NCBI GenBank assembly: GCA_900555435.1
Contig: USLH01000008.1
Location: 1 to 27,813, forward strand
Direction of reading: 5' to 3'
DNA: 27,813 bases
DNA from: an uncultured Oscillospiraceae bacterium
GTDB taxonomy: Bacteria > Bacillota > Clostridia > Oscillospirales > Ruminococcaceae
In this document: piece by piece, positions 6,608 to 15,241 of the stretch
How positions within the stretch are numbered: the stretch's first letter is position 1
Layout of the letters: each line of letters starts with the position of its first letter
Position numbers and translations under genes: made by a program
The notes under the pieces: model-generated
Databases searched by the model: none
The model's input: only the letters and a program-made list of their open reading frames with translations
What the model was told of the DNA's origin: nothing

Positions 6608-7555
6608 ATGATCCAGACAAGATTGACCGAACTGCTCGGCATCCGCTACCCCGCCTTTCAGGGCGGCATGGCATGGGTCGCCGAATCCACCCTGGCTGCC
6701 GCTGTTTCCAATGCAGGCGGCTTGGGACTGATCGCAGGCGGCTCCGCCCCCGGCGAAGTGATCCGGGAGGAGATCCGCAAGGCGAAAGCCCTCACCGATA
6801 AGCCCTTCGGCGTGAACATCATGCTCATGAGCCCCAACGCCGACGATCTGGCAAAGATCGTGGTGGAAGAGGGCGTGAAGGTGGTCACCACCGGCGCCGG
6901 CAACCCCGGAAAGTACATGGAATCCTGGAAGGCCGCCGGCATCAAGGTCTTCCCCGTAGTCGCATCCGTGGCTCTCGCCAAACGGATGGAGCGGGCCGGC
7001 GCAGACGGCGTCATCGCCGAAGGCTGCGAATCCGGCGGCCACATCGGCTCCATCACCACCATGTGCCTTGTTCCTCAGGTCGTGGACGCCGTGTCCATCC
7101 CGGTTCTGGCCGCAGGCGGCATCGCCGATGGCAGAGGACTGGCGGCTTCTCTGATGTTCGGGGCAGAGGGTGTCCAGATGGGCACCGTTTTCTTAGCTTC
7201 CGAAGAGTGCCGGATCCACCCCACCTATAAGGAACTGGTTCTGGGCGCAAAGGACACCGACACCGCCGTCACCGGCGAAATCTGCGGCGGCGCCCCCTGC
7301 CGCCAGATCAAGACCCGCTACACCCGCCAGGTCAACGAACGGGAGCGGGCCGGCGCCACCTTTGAGGAAATCGAGGAGCTGACTGTCGGCTCCCTCCGCC
7401 GGGCTGTCAAAGACGGCGACAAGGAAAACGGCAGCTTCATGTGCGGCGAGATTGCCGGACTGGTCAAGGAGCTCCGCCCCTGCGCAAAGATTCTGGAAGA
7501 CATCTTCACCGAAGGCGAGGAAGTCATGAAAGCCCGCCTGAGCCTTATCAAATAA
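6608..7555 (+). CDS. fabK: Enoyl-ACP reductase II (FMN-dependent)
   Basis: This 315-residue TIM-barrel flavoprotein performs the last step of each elongation round, reducing trans-2-enoyl-ACP. It belongs to the FabK/nitronate monooxygenase family. Signatures are the N-terminal IRYPAFQGGMAWV, the catalytic-type His145 in ESGGHIG, and the FMN phosphate-binding motifs AAGGIADG (168-175) and GAEGVQMGT (185-193). No FabI, FabL or FabV gene occurs in the window, so FabK is probably the enoyl reductase of this pathway, which predicts low sensitivity to triclosan-type FabI inhibitors. It follows fabH by 24 bases with an AGAAAGGA ribosome-binding site. Confidence 0.95.
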   Translation: MIQTRLTELLGIRYPAFQGGMAWVAESTLAAAVSNAGGLGLIAGGSAPGEVIREEIRKAKALTDKPFGVNIMLMSPNADDLAKIVVEEGVKVVTTGAGNPGKYMESWKAAGIKVFPVVASVALAKRMERAGADGVIAEGCESGGHIGSITTMCLVPQVVDAVSIPVLAAGGIADGRGLAASLMFGAEGVQMGTVFLASEECRIHPTYKELVLGAKDTDTAVTGEICGGAPCRQIKTRYTRQVNERERAGATFEEIEELTVGSLRRAVKDGDKENGSFMCGEIAGLVKELRPCAKILEDIFTEGEEVMKARLSLIK

Positions 7556-7580
7556 GTCTATCACGAAAGGTCGTTTTATT

Positions 7581-8324
7581 ATGGCAAAAACCGCATTGAT
7601 CACCGGCGCTTCTCAGGGTCTGGGCGCCTGCATGGCAAAAACGCTGGCCGCCGACGGCTTCAACATCGCCATCAACTGCCTGGGCGAACGGGAACGGGAA
7701 AACGGCGGCAATCAGGTCGCTGAAGCCTGCCGGGCGCTGGGTGTGGAAGCAGAGTGCTTCCTCTGCGACGTCTCCGACTTCACCGCCTGCGAAGCCATGG
7801 CAAAAGCGGTGAAGGACCGCTTCGGCACCATCGACGTACTGGTCAACAACGCCGGCATCACCAAGGACGGCCTTCTCGTTCAGATGAGCGAAGAGCAGTT
7901 CGACGTGGTCACCCGGGTCAACTACAAATCCGTCTTCAACATGATGCGCCATGTGGGCAAGATCATGGTCCGTCAGCGCTCCGGCCGCATCATCAACATC
8001 ACCTCCGTCGCCGGCCTTTACGGCAACCCCGGCCAGATGAACTACTCTGCCTCCAAAGCGGGCATCATCGGCATGACCAAGACCGGCGCAAAGGAACTGG
8101 GCAAGCGGGGCATCACCGTCAACGCTGTGGCCCCCGGCTTCATCCAGACCCCCATGACCGAAGTCCTGGGCGAAGAATACAAGGAGGCCATCTTGAAGCA
8201 GATCGGCCTGCAGCGTCTGGGCCAGCCGGAGGACGTGGCGAATGCCGTGGCCTTCCTCGCGTCCGACCGGGCTTCTTACATTTCCGGACAGGTGCTGGAG
8301 GTTTCCGGCTGCCTCTCCATGTGA
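7581..8324 (+). CDS. fabG: 3-oxoacyl-ACP reductase
   Basis: This 247-residue short-chain dehydrogenase reduces 3-ketoacyl-ACP to 3-hydroxyacyl-ACP with NADPH. The cofactor motif TGASQGLG (8-15), the structural NNAG (89-92) and the catalytic set Ser142, Tyr155 and Lys159 (YSASK) are all present. The C-terminus SGQVLEVSGCLSM matches the FabG end, with Gly-Cys in place of the common Gly-Gly. It lies 25 bases after fabK, preceded by GAAAGG, and 15 bases before fabF. Position between fabK and fabF separates it from general short-chain dehydrogenases and supports a role in fatty acid elongation. Confidence 0.95.
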   Translation: MAKTALITGASQGLGACMAKTLAADGFNIAINCLGERERENGGNQVAEACRALGVEAECFLCDVSDFTACEAMAKAVKDRFGTIDVLVNNAGITKDGLLVQMSEEQFDVVTRVNYKSVFNMMRHVGKIMVRQRSGRIINITSVAGLYGNPGQMNYSASKAGIIGMTKTGAKELGKRGITVNAVAPGFIQTPMTEVLGEEYKEAILKQIGLQRLGQPEDVANAVAFLASDRASYISGQVLEVSGCLSM

Positions 8325-8339
8325 TCAAAGGAGAAATGC

Positions 8340-9575
8340 ATGAAACGAGTTGTCATCACCGGCATCGGCGCTATCACCCCTGTGGGAAACGATGCCCCCT
8401 CCACCTGGGAGAGCATCTGCGCCGGCCGCCACGGGTTCTCTAAAATTGACCGCTTCGACACCGAAGACATGGGTGTTTCCGTCGCAGCTCTTTTAAAAGA
8501 CTTCGACCCCACCCCCATCGTCGATAAAAAAGAACAGCGCCGCACCGACCCTTACTGCCAGCTGGCCCTCTGCGCTGCCGCAGAAGCCTTAAAGGACTGC
8601 GGGTCCGACTTAAAGGATCTTGACCCCTACCGGGTCGGCGTCATCGTCGGCAGCGGCATCGGCGGGATGCAGACCCTTGAGGAGGAACACCAGAAATTCC
8701 TCGAAAAAGGCGCAAAGCGGGTCTCCGTTTTCTTCATCCCCATGATGATCAGCAATATGGCCGCCGGGAACATCTCCATCCGCACCGGCTTCAAGGGCGT
8801 GAACTTTGCTCCCGTTACCGCCTGCGCTTCCTCGGCCCACGCCGTAGGCGAAGCCTTCCGGCTCATCAAGGGCGGCTATTTGGATGCCTGCGTGGCAGGC
8901 GGTGCGGAAGCCACCGTCACCAAATTCGCCATGGCGGGCTTCAACAACATGGGAGCCCTCTCCCGCTCTGCCGACCCTGACCGTGCCTCCATTCCCTTTG
9001 ATAAGGAACGGGACGGCTTTGTCATGGGCGAAGGCGCCGGCATCCTGATCCTGGAAGAACTGGAGCACGCCAAAGCACGGGGCGCCAGAATCTACGCCGA
9101 AATCGCCGGCTACGGCGCCACCGGCGACGCCTACCATATCACCAGTCCCTCCCCCGATGGAGAAGCCGCCGCAAAGGCCATGGAGCTCGCCTACACCGAA
9201 GCGGGCCTCTCCCCCAAAAACATCGACTACATCAACGCCCACGGCACCTCCACCCCCGTCAACGAACGGTACGAGACCATTGCCATCAAAAAAGCCCTGG
9301 GTGACGCCGCAAAGACCGTGGCCGTTTCCTCCACCAAATCCATGACCGGCCATATGCTGGGCGCAGCCGGCGCCGTGGAAGCCATTCTTACCGCCCTCGC
9401 CCTCCGGGACGGAATCATCCCCCCCACCGTGGGCTACAAAGTCCCCGACGAAGAGTGCGATCTGGACGTGGTCCCCAATGTTGCCCGGAAGCAGGATCTC
9501 CACGCTGCCATTTCCAACTCCCTGGGCTTCGGCGGTCACAATGCCGCCCTCTGCCTGAAAAAATTTGCGGACTGA
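8340..9575 (+). CDS. fabF: Beta-ketoacyl-ACP synthase II
   Basis: This 411-residue condensing enzyme elongates acyl-ACP with malonyl-ACP. The nucleophile is Cys162 in VTACASSAHA, and the two catalytic histidines are His301 in NAHGTSTPVNE and His338 in SMTGHMLGAAG, with Lys333 in STKSMTG. Length and motifs fit FabF rather than FabB. No fabB, fabA, fabM or fabN gene for unsaturated fatty acid synthesis is visible in the window, so how this organism makes unsaturated chains is not shown here. GGAG precedes the ATG and the gene is tightly packed in the operon. Confidence 0.96.
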   Translation: MKRVVITGIGAITPVGNDAPSTWESICAGRHGFSKIDRFDTEDMGVSVAALLKDFDPTPIVDKKEQRRTDPYCQLALCAAAEALKDCGSDLKDLDPYRVGVIVGSGIGGMQTLEEEHQKFLEKGAKRVSVFFIPMMISNMAAGNISIRTGFKGVNFAPVTACASSAHAVGEAFRLIKGGYLDACVAGGAEATVTKFAMAGFNNMGALSRSADPDRASIPFDKERDGFVMGEGAGILILEELEHAKARGARIYAEIAGYGATGDAYHITSPSPDGEAAAKAMELAYTEAGLSPKNIDYINAHGTSTPVNERYETIAIKKALGDAAKTVAVSSTKSMTGHMLGAAGAVEAILTALALRDGIIPPTVGYKVPDEECDLDVVPNVARKQDLHAAISNSLGFGGHNAALCLKKFAD

Positions 9576-9597
9576 CCGCCTGAAAGGAACGATACCC

Positions 9598-10035
9598 ATG
9601 TCCGAACTTACGCTCACCGTGGCTGAGATCAAAGAGCTGATGGATAAAATGGCCCGCACCGGCCTGACCGCTCTGGAGATCACCGACGGCAGCTTTTCCC
9701 TTGCCCTGCGGTCGGAGCACCCTGTGGTCGTTTCCTCCGCCGAGGCTCCCGCCGCCGTCCTGCCTTCCTCCCCCGCTCCCGAAGTCCCATCCGAACCGGA
9801 AGGAAACGTGGTAAAATCCCCGCTGGTGGGCACTTATTACGCAAAGCCCGCACCGGATAAACCCGACTTCGTCGCCGTTGGCCAGACCGTCAAAAAAGGC
9901 GACACCCTCTTCATCGTGGAATCCATGAAGCTGATGAACGAGATCCAGAGCGAGTTTTCCGGCACCGTCCGGGAGATCCTCGTCAAAAACGGCCAGGCCG
10001 TGGAATTCGGCCAGCCCATCCTCACCATTGAATAA
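9598..10035 (+). CDS. accB: Biotin carboxyl carrier protein of acetyl-CoA carboxylase
   Basis: This 145-residue carrier holds the biotin that AccC carboxylates and AccAD uses. The N-terminal helical region (1-40) is followed by an Ala/Pro-rich linker (about 45-70) and a biotinyl domain with the motif VESMKLMNE, biotinylated at Lys111. The ATG at 9598 is preferred over an in-frame TTG at 9565, which would overlap fabF, because AAAGGA lies about ten bases before the ATG. It is placed before fabZ and accC in the usual clostridial order. Confidence 0.95.
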   Translation: MSELTLTVAEIKELMDKMARTGLTALEITDGSFSLALRSEHPVVVSSAEAPAAVLPSSPAPEVPSEPEGNVVKSPLVGTYYAKPAPDKPDFVAVGQTVKKGDTLFIVESMKLMNEIQSEFSGTVREILVKNGQAVEFGQPILTIE

Positions 10036-10050
10036 GAAAGGAGCATCCCC

Positions 10051-10482
10051 ATGCCCGTTCTGAATCTGGAGCAGATCAAAGAGATCATCCCCCACCGGGA
10101 CCCCTTCCTCCTCATCGACGAGATCGTTGAGCTGGAGCCCGGCGTCCGTGCCGTGGGAAAGAAATATTTAAAGCCGGAGGAGACCTGGTTCAAAGGCCAC
10201 TTCCCCCAGGAGCCGGTGCAGCCCGGCGTTCTGACCATCGAGATGCTGGCGCAGACCGGTGCCGTCTGCGCTTTGTCCCTGCCGGAAAACCGGGGCAAGA
10301 TTGCCTTTTTTGCCGGCATCGACAAAGCCCGCTTCCGTGGTAAAGCCGGCCCTGGCGACACCCTGACCTTAGAAGTCGAGGTCACCAAGACCGTCCACGG
10401 CGTCAGCTTCTGCAAGGGAACTGCTTCCGTCGACGGCAAGCGCATCGTCACCGCCGAGTTCTCCTCGGTGCTGGGGGAGTGA
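10051..10482 (+). CDS. fabZ: 3-hydroxyacyl-ACP dehydratase
   Basis: This 143-residue hot-dog-fold enzyme removes water from 3-hydroxyacyl-ACP to give trans-2-enoyl-ACP, the substrate of FabK. The signature IPHRDPFLLID (13-23) and the catalytic pair His50 (FKGHFP) and Glu64 (PGVLTIEMLAQ) are present. Its size matches FabZ, not the larger FabA isomerase/dehydratase. AAAGGAG precedes the ATG. The stop is only three bases before accC, so translation of the two is probably coupled. Confidence 0.95.
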   Translation: MPVLNLEQIKEIIPHRDPFLLIDEIVELEPGVRAVGKKYLKPEETWFKGHFPQEPVQPGVLTIEMLAQTGAVCALSLPENRGKIAFFAGIDKARFRGKAGPGDTLTLEVEVTKTVHGVSFCKGTASVDGKRIVTAEFSSVLGE

Positions 10483-10485
10483 CCC

Positions 10486-11838
<1,353 letters not shown>

Positions 11839-11854
11839 CGGCTCATAGAAAGGC

Positions 11855-11867
11855 AGGGTGAAACCCT
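11855..11867 (+). promoter_or_regulatory. Small hairpin between the accD ribosome-binding site and its start
   Basis: AGGGT-GAA-ACCCT is a perfect 5-bp stem that ends at the base before the accD ATG. It lies immediately downstream of GAAAGG, and its left arm AGGGT may itself act as a ribosome-binding site. It could bring the Shine-Dalgarno closer to the start or could dampen initiation. The effect is not predictable from sequence. Confidence 0.35.
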
Positions 11868-12755
11868 ATGCTGGAAGACCTTTTTAAAGTGGTCCGATCC
11901 CGGCTGGACTCCGACAACACCAAATCAAACGACACCCCTCCCGCCAAGAGCAAGATCCCGGACAACCTTCTTTTCAAGTGCCCCCGCTGCCAGAACGTGA
12001 TGTTCATGGACGACTACAAGGCCGGATTGAAGGTCTGCTCCGCCTGCTCTTACCACTCCCGCATCTCCGCAAGGGAGCGGCTGGAAATTACAGCGGATAA
12101 GGACAGCTTCGTCGAATACGACCCCGACCTCATCTCCGGGAACCCTCTGGAATTCGACGGCTACCCTGAAAAGCTGGCGGAAGCCCGTGCGGCCACCGGC
12201 TTAAAGGACGCTGTCCTCACCGGTGAATGCAGCATCCGCACCCGGAAATGCGTCATCGTCGTCATGGACTCCCGCTTCATGATGGCGTCCATGGGCTCTG
12301 TCGTTGGCGAAAAGATCACCCGTGCATTCGAGCGTGCCACCGAAAAACGCCTCCCCGTAGTGGTCTTTGCGGCATCCGGCGGCGCAAGAATGCAGGAGGG
12401 CATCCTCTCCCTGATGCAGATGGCGAAAACCTCCGCCGCTGTGGCACGCCATTCTGACGCAGGGCTCCTCTACATCTCTGTCCTCACCGACCCCACCACC
12501 GGCGGTGTCACCGCCTCCTTTGCCTCCTTAGGCGACATCATCCTCGCCGAGCCAAAGGTTCTCATCGGCTTCGCCGGACGCCGGGTCATCGAAGGCACCA
12601 TCAAACAGCGGCTCCCCGACGACTTCCAGTCGGCGGAATTCATGCTGGAGCACGGCTTTGTGGATAGGATCGTCAAACGTGTGGATATGCGGCGGACGAT
12701 CTCCAAGCTCTTAAAGCTCCATCTCAGCGCTACGGAGGAACCAGCCCATGAGTGA
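11868..12755 (+). CDS. accD: Acetyl-CoA carboxylase carboxyltransferase, beta subunit
   Basis: This 295-residue subunit forms, with AccA, the carboxyltransferase that moves CO2 from biotin to acetyl-CoA. The N-terminal zinc ribbon is visible as Cys38, Cys41, Cys57 and Cys60 (CPRC ... CSAC). The crotonase-like core includes FAASGGARMQEG and the conserved TGGVTASFASLGD and GFAGRRVIEGT. Its last eight bases overlap the start of accA (ATGAGTGA), so the two subunits are translationally coupled, as suits an equimolar complex. Confidence 0.96.
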   Translation: MLEDLFKVVRSRLDSDNTKSNDTPPAKSKIPDNLLFKCPRCQNVMFMDDYKAGLKVCSACSYHSRISARERLEITADKDSFVEYDPDLISGNPLEFDGYPEKLAEARAATGLKDAVLTGECSIRTRKCVIVVMDSRFMMASMGSVVGEKITRAFERATEKRLPVVVFAASGGARMQEGILSLMQMAKTSAAVARHSDAGLLYISVLTDPTTGGVTASFASLGDIILAEPKVLIGFAGRRVIEGTIKQRLPDDFQSAEFMLEHGFVDRIVKRVDMRRTISKLLKLHLSATEEPAHE

Positions 12756-13566
12756 ACAACTGAACACCTGGGAGCGGATGGAGCTGATCCATAACAAAAA
12801 CCGCCCCACCGTGAACGACTACATTCCCATGATCTTCGACGAATTCTATGAGCTCCACGGCGACCGCTGCTTCGGCGACGACCCTGCTATTTTAGGCGGC
12901 ATCGGCAAGTTCAGCGGCATCCCCGTTACAGTCATCGGCGAGGTCAAGGGCCGGGATCTGGAGGAAAACCGGAAGGCCAATTTCGGCTGTCCTCACCCGG
13001 AAGGCTACCGCAAGGCTCTCCGCCTTGCCAAGCAGGCGGAAAAGTTCCACCGTCCCGTGATCTGCTTCATCGACACCCCCGGCGCCTTCTGCGGCGTGGC
13101 TGCGGAGGAACGGGGACAGGGTGAAGCCATCGCCCGAAACCTTTTCGAGTTCTCCCGGCTGAAGACTCCCGTGATTTCCATCGTCTTAGGCGAGGGCGGC
13201 TCCGGCGGAGCGCTGGCGCTGGGCGTCTGCGACTCCCTTGCCATGCTCCAGAACGCCGTCTACAGCGTCATCTCCCCCCGTGGCTGCGCCAGCATCCTCT
13301 GGAAGGACGCTTCGAGGGAAAAGGAAGCTGCCGAACGGCTCCACATCACGGCAGAGGATCTGGTCCGTTTCGGGGTCTGCGACGCCATCATTCCGGAGCC
13401 TCCCGGAGGTGCTCACACCGACCCCAGACTGACGGCGGAAAACATTGCCGACTATATTTTAGAAACTCTTCGGAAAATCCAGCAAAAAGGTGTTGCAAAT
13501 TTGCTGGAAGCACGTTATAATAAATTCAGAAAAATCGGAGATTTTGAAGAGATTCCCGGAATTTAA
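12748..13566 (+). CDS. accA: Acetyl-CoA carboxylase carboxyltransferase, alpha subunit
   Basis: This 272-residue crotonase-fold subunit pairs with AccD. Recognisable segments are LHGDRCFGDDPAILGG (36-51), FIDTPGAFCGVAAEERGQG (107-125) and the oxyanion-type loop GEGGSGGALALGV (148-160). It is shorter than the E. coli protein of about 319 residues because the N-terminal helical extension is reduced, which is common in Firmicutes. The ATG overlaps the end of accD. Its last 75 bases contain a near-consensus promoter that probably drives acpP. Confidence 0.95.
   Translation: MSEQLNTWERMELIHNKNRPTVNDYIPMIFDEFYELHGDRCFGDDPAILGGIGKFSGIPVTVIGEVKGRDLEENRKANFGCPHPEGYRKALRLAKQAEKFHRPVICFIDTPGAFCGVAAEERGQGEAIARNLFEFSRLKTPVISIVLGEGGSGGALALGVCDSLAMLQNAVYSVISPRGCASILWKDASREKEAAERLHITAEDLVRFGVCDAIIPEPPGGAHTDPRLTAENIADYILETLRKIQQKGVANLLEARYNKFRKIGDFEEIPGI
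13493..13521 (+). promoter_or_regulatory. Internal promoter in the 3' end of accA, reading to acpP
   Basis: TTGCAA (13493-13498) and TATAAT (13516-13521) are separated by 17 bases. The -10 box is perfect and the -35 box matches five of six consensus bases (TTGACA). It lies within the accA reading frame, about 100 bases before acpP. Confidence 0.65.
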
Positions 13567-13594
13567 CGGTTATAACCGCTCTAAGTGTTATAAT
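13567..13594 (+). promoter_or_regulatory. Extended -10 promoter and palindromic operator of acpP
   Basis: TATAAT at 13589-13594 is preceded by TGT (13586-13588), an extended -10 element; the -35 position is poor. A perfect 12-base palindrome, CGGTTATAACCG (13567-13578), overlaps the -35 position, where a regulator could bind. The same CGGT/ACCG half-sites occur in the spacer of the fabH promoter. Confidence 0.6.
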
Positions 13595-13623
13595 AGAATC
13601 ACAGAGTAAGGAGGAGAAGACTC

Positions 13624-13854
13624 ATGGTATTTGAGAAGGTTCGCGACATTCTGGTGGATCAGCTGGATGTCGAGGAAGAAAAGGTGACCATGGATGCGTC
13701 CATTACAGACGATCTGGGTGCCGATTCTCTGGACGTTGTTGACCTTGTCATGTCCCTGGAAGAGGAGTTCGATGTAGAAATTCCCGACAATCAGGTCGAA
13801 AACATCAAGACCGTCGGCGATATCGTTCGCTACATTGAGGACAACGTTGCTTAA
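13624..13854 (+). CDS. acpP: Acyl carrier protein
   Basis: This 76-residue acidic helical protein carries the growing acyl chain on a 4'-phosphopantetheine arm. The attachment site is Ser35 in the invariant motif LGADSLDVVDL. Length and charge are typical for fatty acid ACP. A strong AAGGAGGAG ribosome-binding site precedes the ATG. The codons are less GC-biased than in accA, for example several GTT and GAT codons, as often seen in a very highly expressed gene. It is separated from accA by 57 bases with its own promoter, and is followed by a strong terminator, so it can be expressed apart from the acc genes. Confidence 0.97.
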   Translation: MVFEKVRDILVDQLDVEEEKVTMDASITDDLGADSLDVVDLVMSLEEEFDVEIPDNQVENIKTVGDIVRYIEDNVA

Positions 13855-13919
13855 CCTGCAGTCTTGACTTCAGGAACAAAGCCCCGGCTTTCCGGAGCTT
13901 TTGAATAGCAGAAAAGCGG

Positions 13920-13956
13920 GCAGACACTGGGAACTCTCAGTGTCTGCTCCTTTTTT
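13920..13956 (+). terminator. Terminator of the fatty acid synthesis cluster
   Basis: GCAGACACTG (13920-13929) pairs perfectly with CAGTGTCTGC (13938-13947), followed by TCC and six T residues. It lies 65 bases after the acpP stop and would end the fab/acc/acpP transcripts. Confidence 0.9.
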
Positions 13957-13993
13957 GCCTTTTATCCCCGCTCCAACCCCGGATAAAAGCCGT

Positions 13994-14022
13994 AACACAA
14001 ACCTCCTCCCCCGCATAGTATG
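13994..14022 (+). promoter_or_regulatory. Sigma-K-like sporulation promoter
   Basis: AACA (13994-13997) and CATAGTATG (14014-14022) are separated by 16 bases. This fits the Bacillus/Clostridium sigma-K pattern (mACm, 16-17 bases, CATAnnnTA) except for the last base. No good vegetative promoter is visible here. The following gene encodes a spore-coat-like Cys-rich protein, which supports mother-cell expression. Confidence 0.5.
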
Positions 14023-14050
14023 GGGTACATCACACAAAGGAGGTTCTTTT

Positions 14051-14203
14051 ATGAACTGTTTTGGCGGAAATGGCAGCTGGATCATCATTATCATCCTCAT
14101 TCTCATCTGCTGCGGCGGCTGCGGATGGGGCGGCTGTGGCTGTAATAACGATTGCGGCTGCAACAACAACGGCTGCGGGTGCAACAACGGCTGCGGCTGC
14201 TGA
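14051..14203 (+). CDS. Small Gly/Cys/Asn-rich protein, probable spore-associated peptide
   Basis: This 50-residue protein has a strong AAAGGAGG ribosome-binding site eight bases before the ATG. Residues 10-20 form a short, very hydrophobic Ile/Leu stretch after a Gly/Asn-rich start (MNCFGGNGSW). The C-terminal half is built from CGC and NN units, with ten cysteines in the last 30 residues. Such proteins in Clostridia are often annotated as 'chorion class high-cysteine' or compared with YjcZ-type spore peptides; the exact role is unknown. The sigma-K-like promoter and the isolated position between two terminators suggest a late sporulation gene whose cysteines cross-link into the coat. A metal-binding role is the main alternative. 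Confidence 0.75.
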   Translation: MNCFGGNGSWIIIIILILICCGGCGWGGCGCNNDCGCNNNGCGCNNGCGC

Positions 14204-14214
14204 GCACCACACAA

Positions 14215-14242
14215 AAAGCGGCGTCCGAAAGGACGCCGCTTT
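14215..14242. terminator. Bidirectional terminator between convergent genes
   Basis: AAAGCGGCGTCC and GGACGCCGCTTT form a perfect 12-bp stem around a GAAA loop. Short A and T runs on both sides let it serve the Cys-rich gene on the + strand and the GH18 gene, whose stop is at 14246, on the - strand. Confidence 0.88.
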
Positions 14243-14245
14243 CCC

Positions 14246-15241
14246 TTATTTCAGGACTTCCGCCATGATTCCTAAAAGTTCCCCGGAAGGGTCGCACCGA
14301 TGCTCCCAGTAAAAGATCCCGCCGTATCCTTCCGCCTTTACATACTCGGCTTTGAAGCGCACCGACTGCCCGTCCTCGTAGCTTAAAAAGGTGGAGCCGT
14401 CAAAGAGCCACGGCGCTTTCGCTTCCTCGTCCCAGTACCGGACAAATCCGTCTTTTCCCGCCGCTAAGGGAACCAGATCCCGATAGATCGGCCCGTATCC
14501 CCCGCCGGAAGCCGTGGCCTGCAGGAAGCCGTGGTTTTTGTCCGGCACGTTCTCCCATTTCCGGGAGTAAAACCCAGTCCCCAACAGCAGTTGCCCCCGC
14601 TTGAAGCCCGCCTCCTCAAACAGCCGGAGCGCCCGGCTGCAGCTGTTATAAAAAAGGTCGCCGACAGCCGGAAACAGCCCCGTATGATGCCCGGTCAGCG
14701 CATGGAACTGACATCGCAGATCATAGGTCATCACGCAGACATAGTTCAAAACTCCCGCAAGTGCTTCCGGCTCCACGCACCGCAAATAAAACTCGTCCGC
14801 CCCGGAAGCAATGCTCAGACTCTTCCCTTCCGGCAGCGCCTCACGGATCGCCCGGCAGAGCAGCGTAAAGTTCTTCCGGTCCTCCGGAAACGCCACGCCC
14901 CCGTTGGTGGTGGGAACGCAGGGGTACTCCCAGTCCAGATCAATGCCGTCAAAGCCGTATTGCTCCACCGCTTTTTTAAGGGAAGCCGCCGTCTTTTTCC
15001 GCAGCTCCGCCCTTCCGGCGCAGAAGGAAAATGCCCCCGGCTCTCCTGCGGCCGCCGAAAGAACGACCTTCAGTTCCGGGTTCCACTGCCGCCAAAGGGA
15101 AATCTGCCCCAGCATATTTAATTTCTCCACCGACAGTTCCCCTTCCTTCGTCAAATATCCGAAGGCGCAGTGGATGTGGGTCAGCCGCCGGGCGTCCCCT
15201 TCTGTGACGGTGTTCCCGTCGACCACATATCCTAAGATCAC
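14246..15241 (-). CDS. Glycoside hydrolase family 18 protein, cytosolic
   Basis: This 331-residue (beta/alpha)8 enzyme carries the GH18 signature FDGIDLDWEYP at 97-107, with Glu105 as the acid/base. Other family features are THIHCAFGYL (21-30), LKVVLSAAAG (57-66) and VMTYDL. GH18 enzymes cut beta-1,4 GlcNAc linkages in chitin, chitobiose cores or related glycans. The start is the GTG at 15241, which overlaps the dehydratase stop as GTGA and has GGAGGA upstream; the same frame stays open to 15715, but that part translates to an Arg/Gly-rich shadow of the dehydratase. There is no signal peptide, so it should act in the cytosol on imported oligosaccharides. A spore-lytic role, as for some Bacillus GH18 proteins, is less likely because LysM domains are absent. 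Confidence 0.9.
   Translation of the reverse strand: MILGYVVDGNTVTEGDARRLTHIHCAFGYLTKEGELSVEKLNMLGQISLWRQWNPELKVVLSAAAGEPGAFSFCAGRAELRKKTAASLKKAVEQYGFDGIDLDWEYPCVPTTNGGVAFPEDRKNFTLLCRAIREALPEGKSLSIASGADEFYLRCVEPEALAGVLNYVCVMTYDLRCQFHALTGHHTGLFPAVGDLFYNSCSRALRLFEEAGFKRGQLLLGTGFYSRKWENVPDKNHGFLQATASGGGYGPIYRDLVPLAAGKDGFVRYWDEEAKAPWLFDGSTFLSYEDGQSVRFKAEYVKAEGYGGIFYWEHRCDPSGELLGIMAEVLK

Noticed and set aside
8610..9833. 407-codon open frame on the - strand
   Set aside because: It is antisense to fabF and accB and translates to a Gly/Asp/Val-rich low-complexity sequence without a ribosome-binding site.
14110..14203. Repeated GGCTGC/AACAAC units resembling a repeat array
   Set aside because: They are in-frame codon repeats for CGC and NN in the small Cys-rich protein. 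There are no spacers as in a CRISPR array.
14246..15241. Spore cortex-lytic function for the GH18 gene
   Set aside because: No LysM domain or signal peptide is present, and translational coupling to a metabolic dehydratase points to catabolism.
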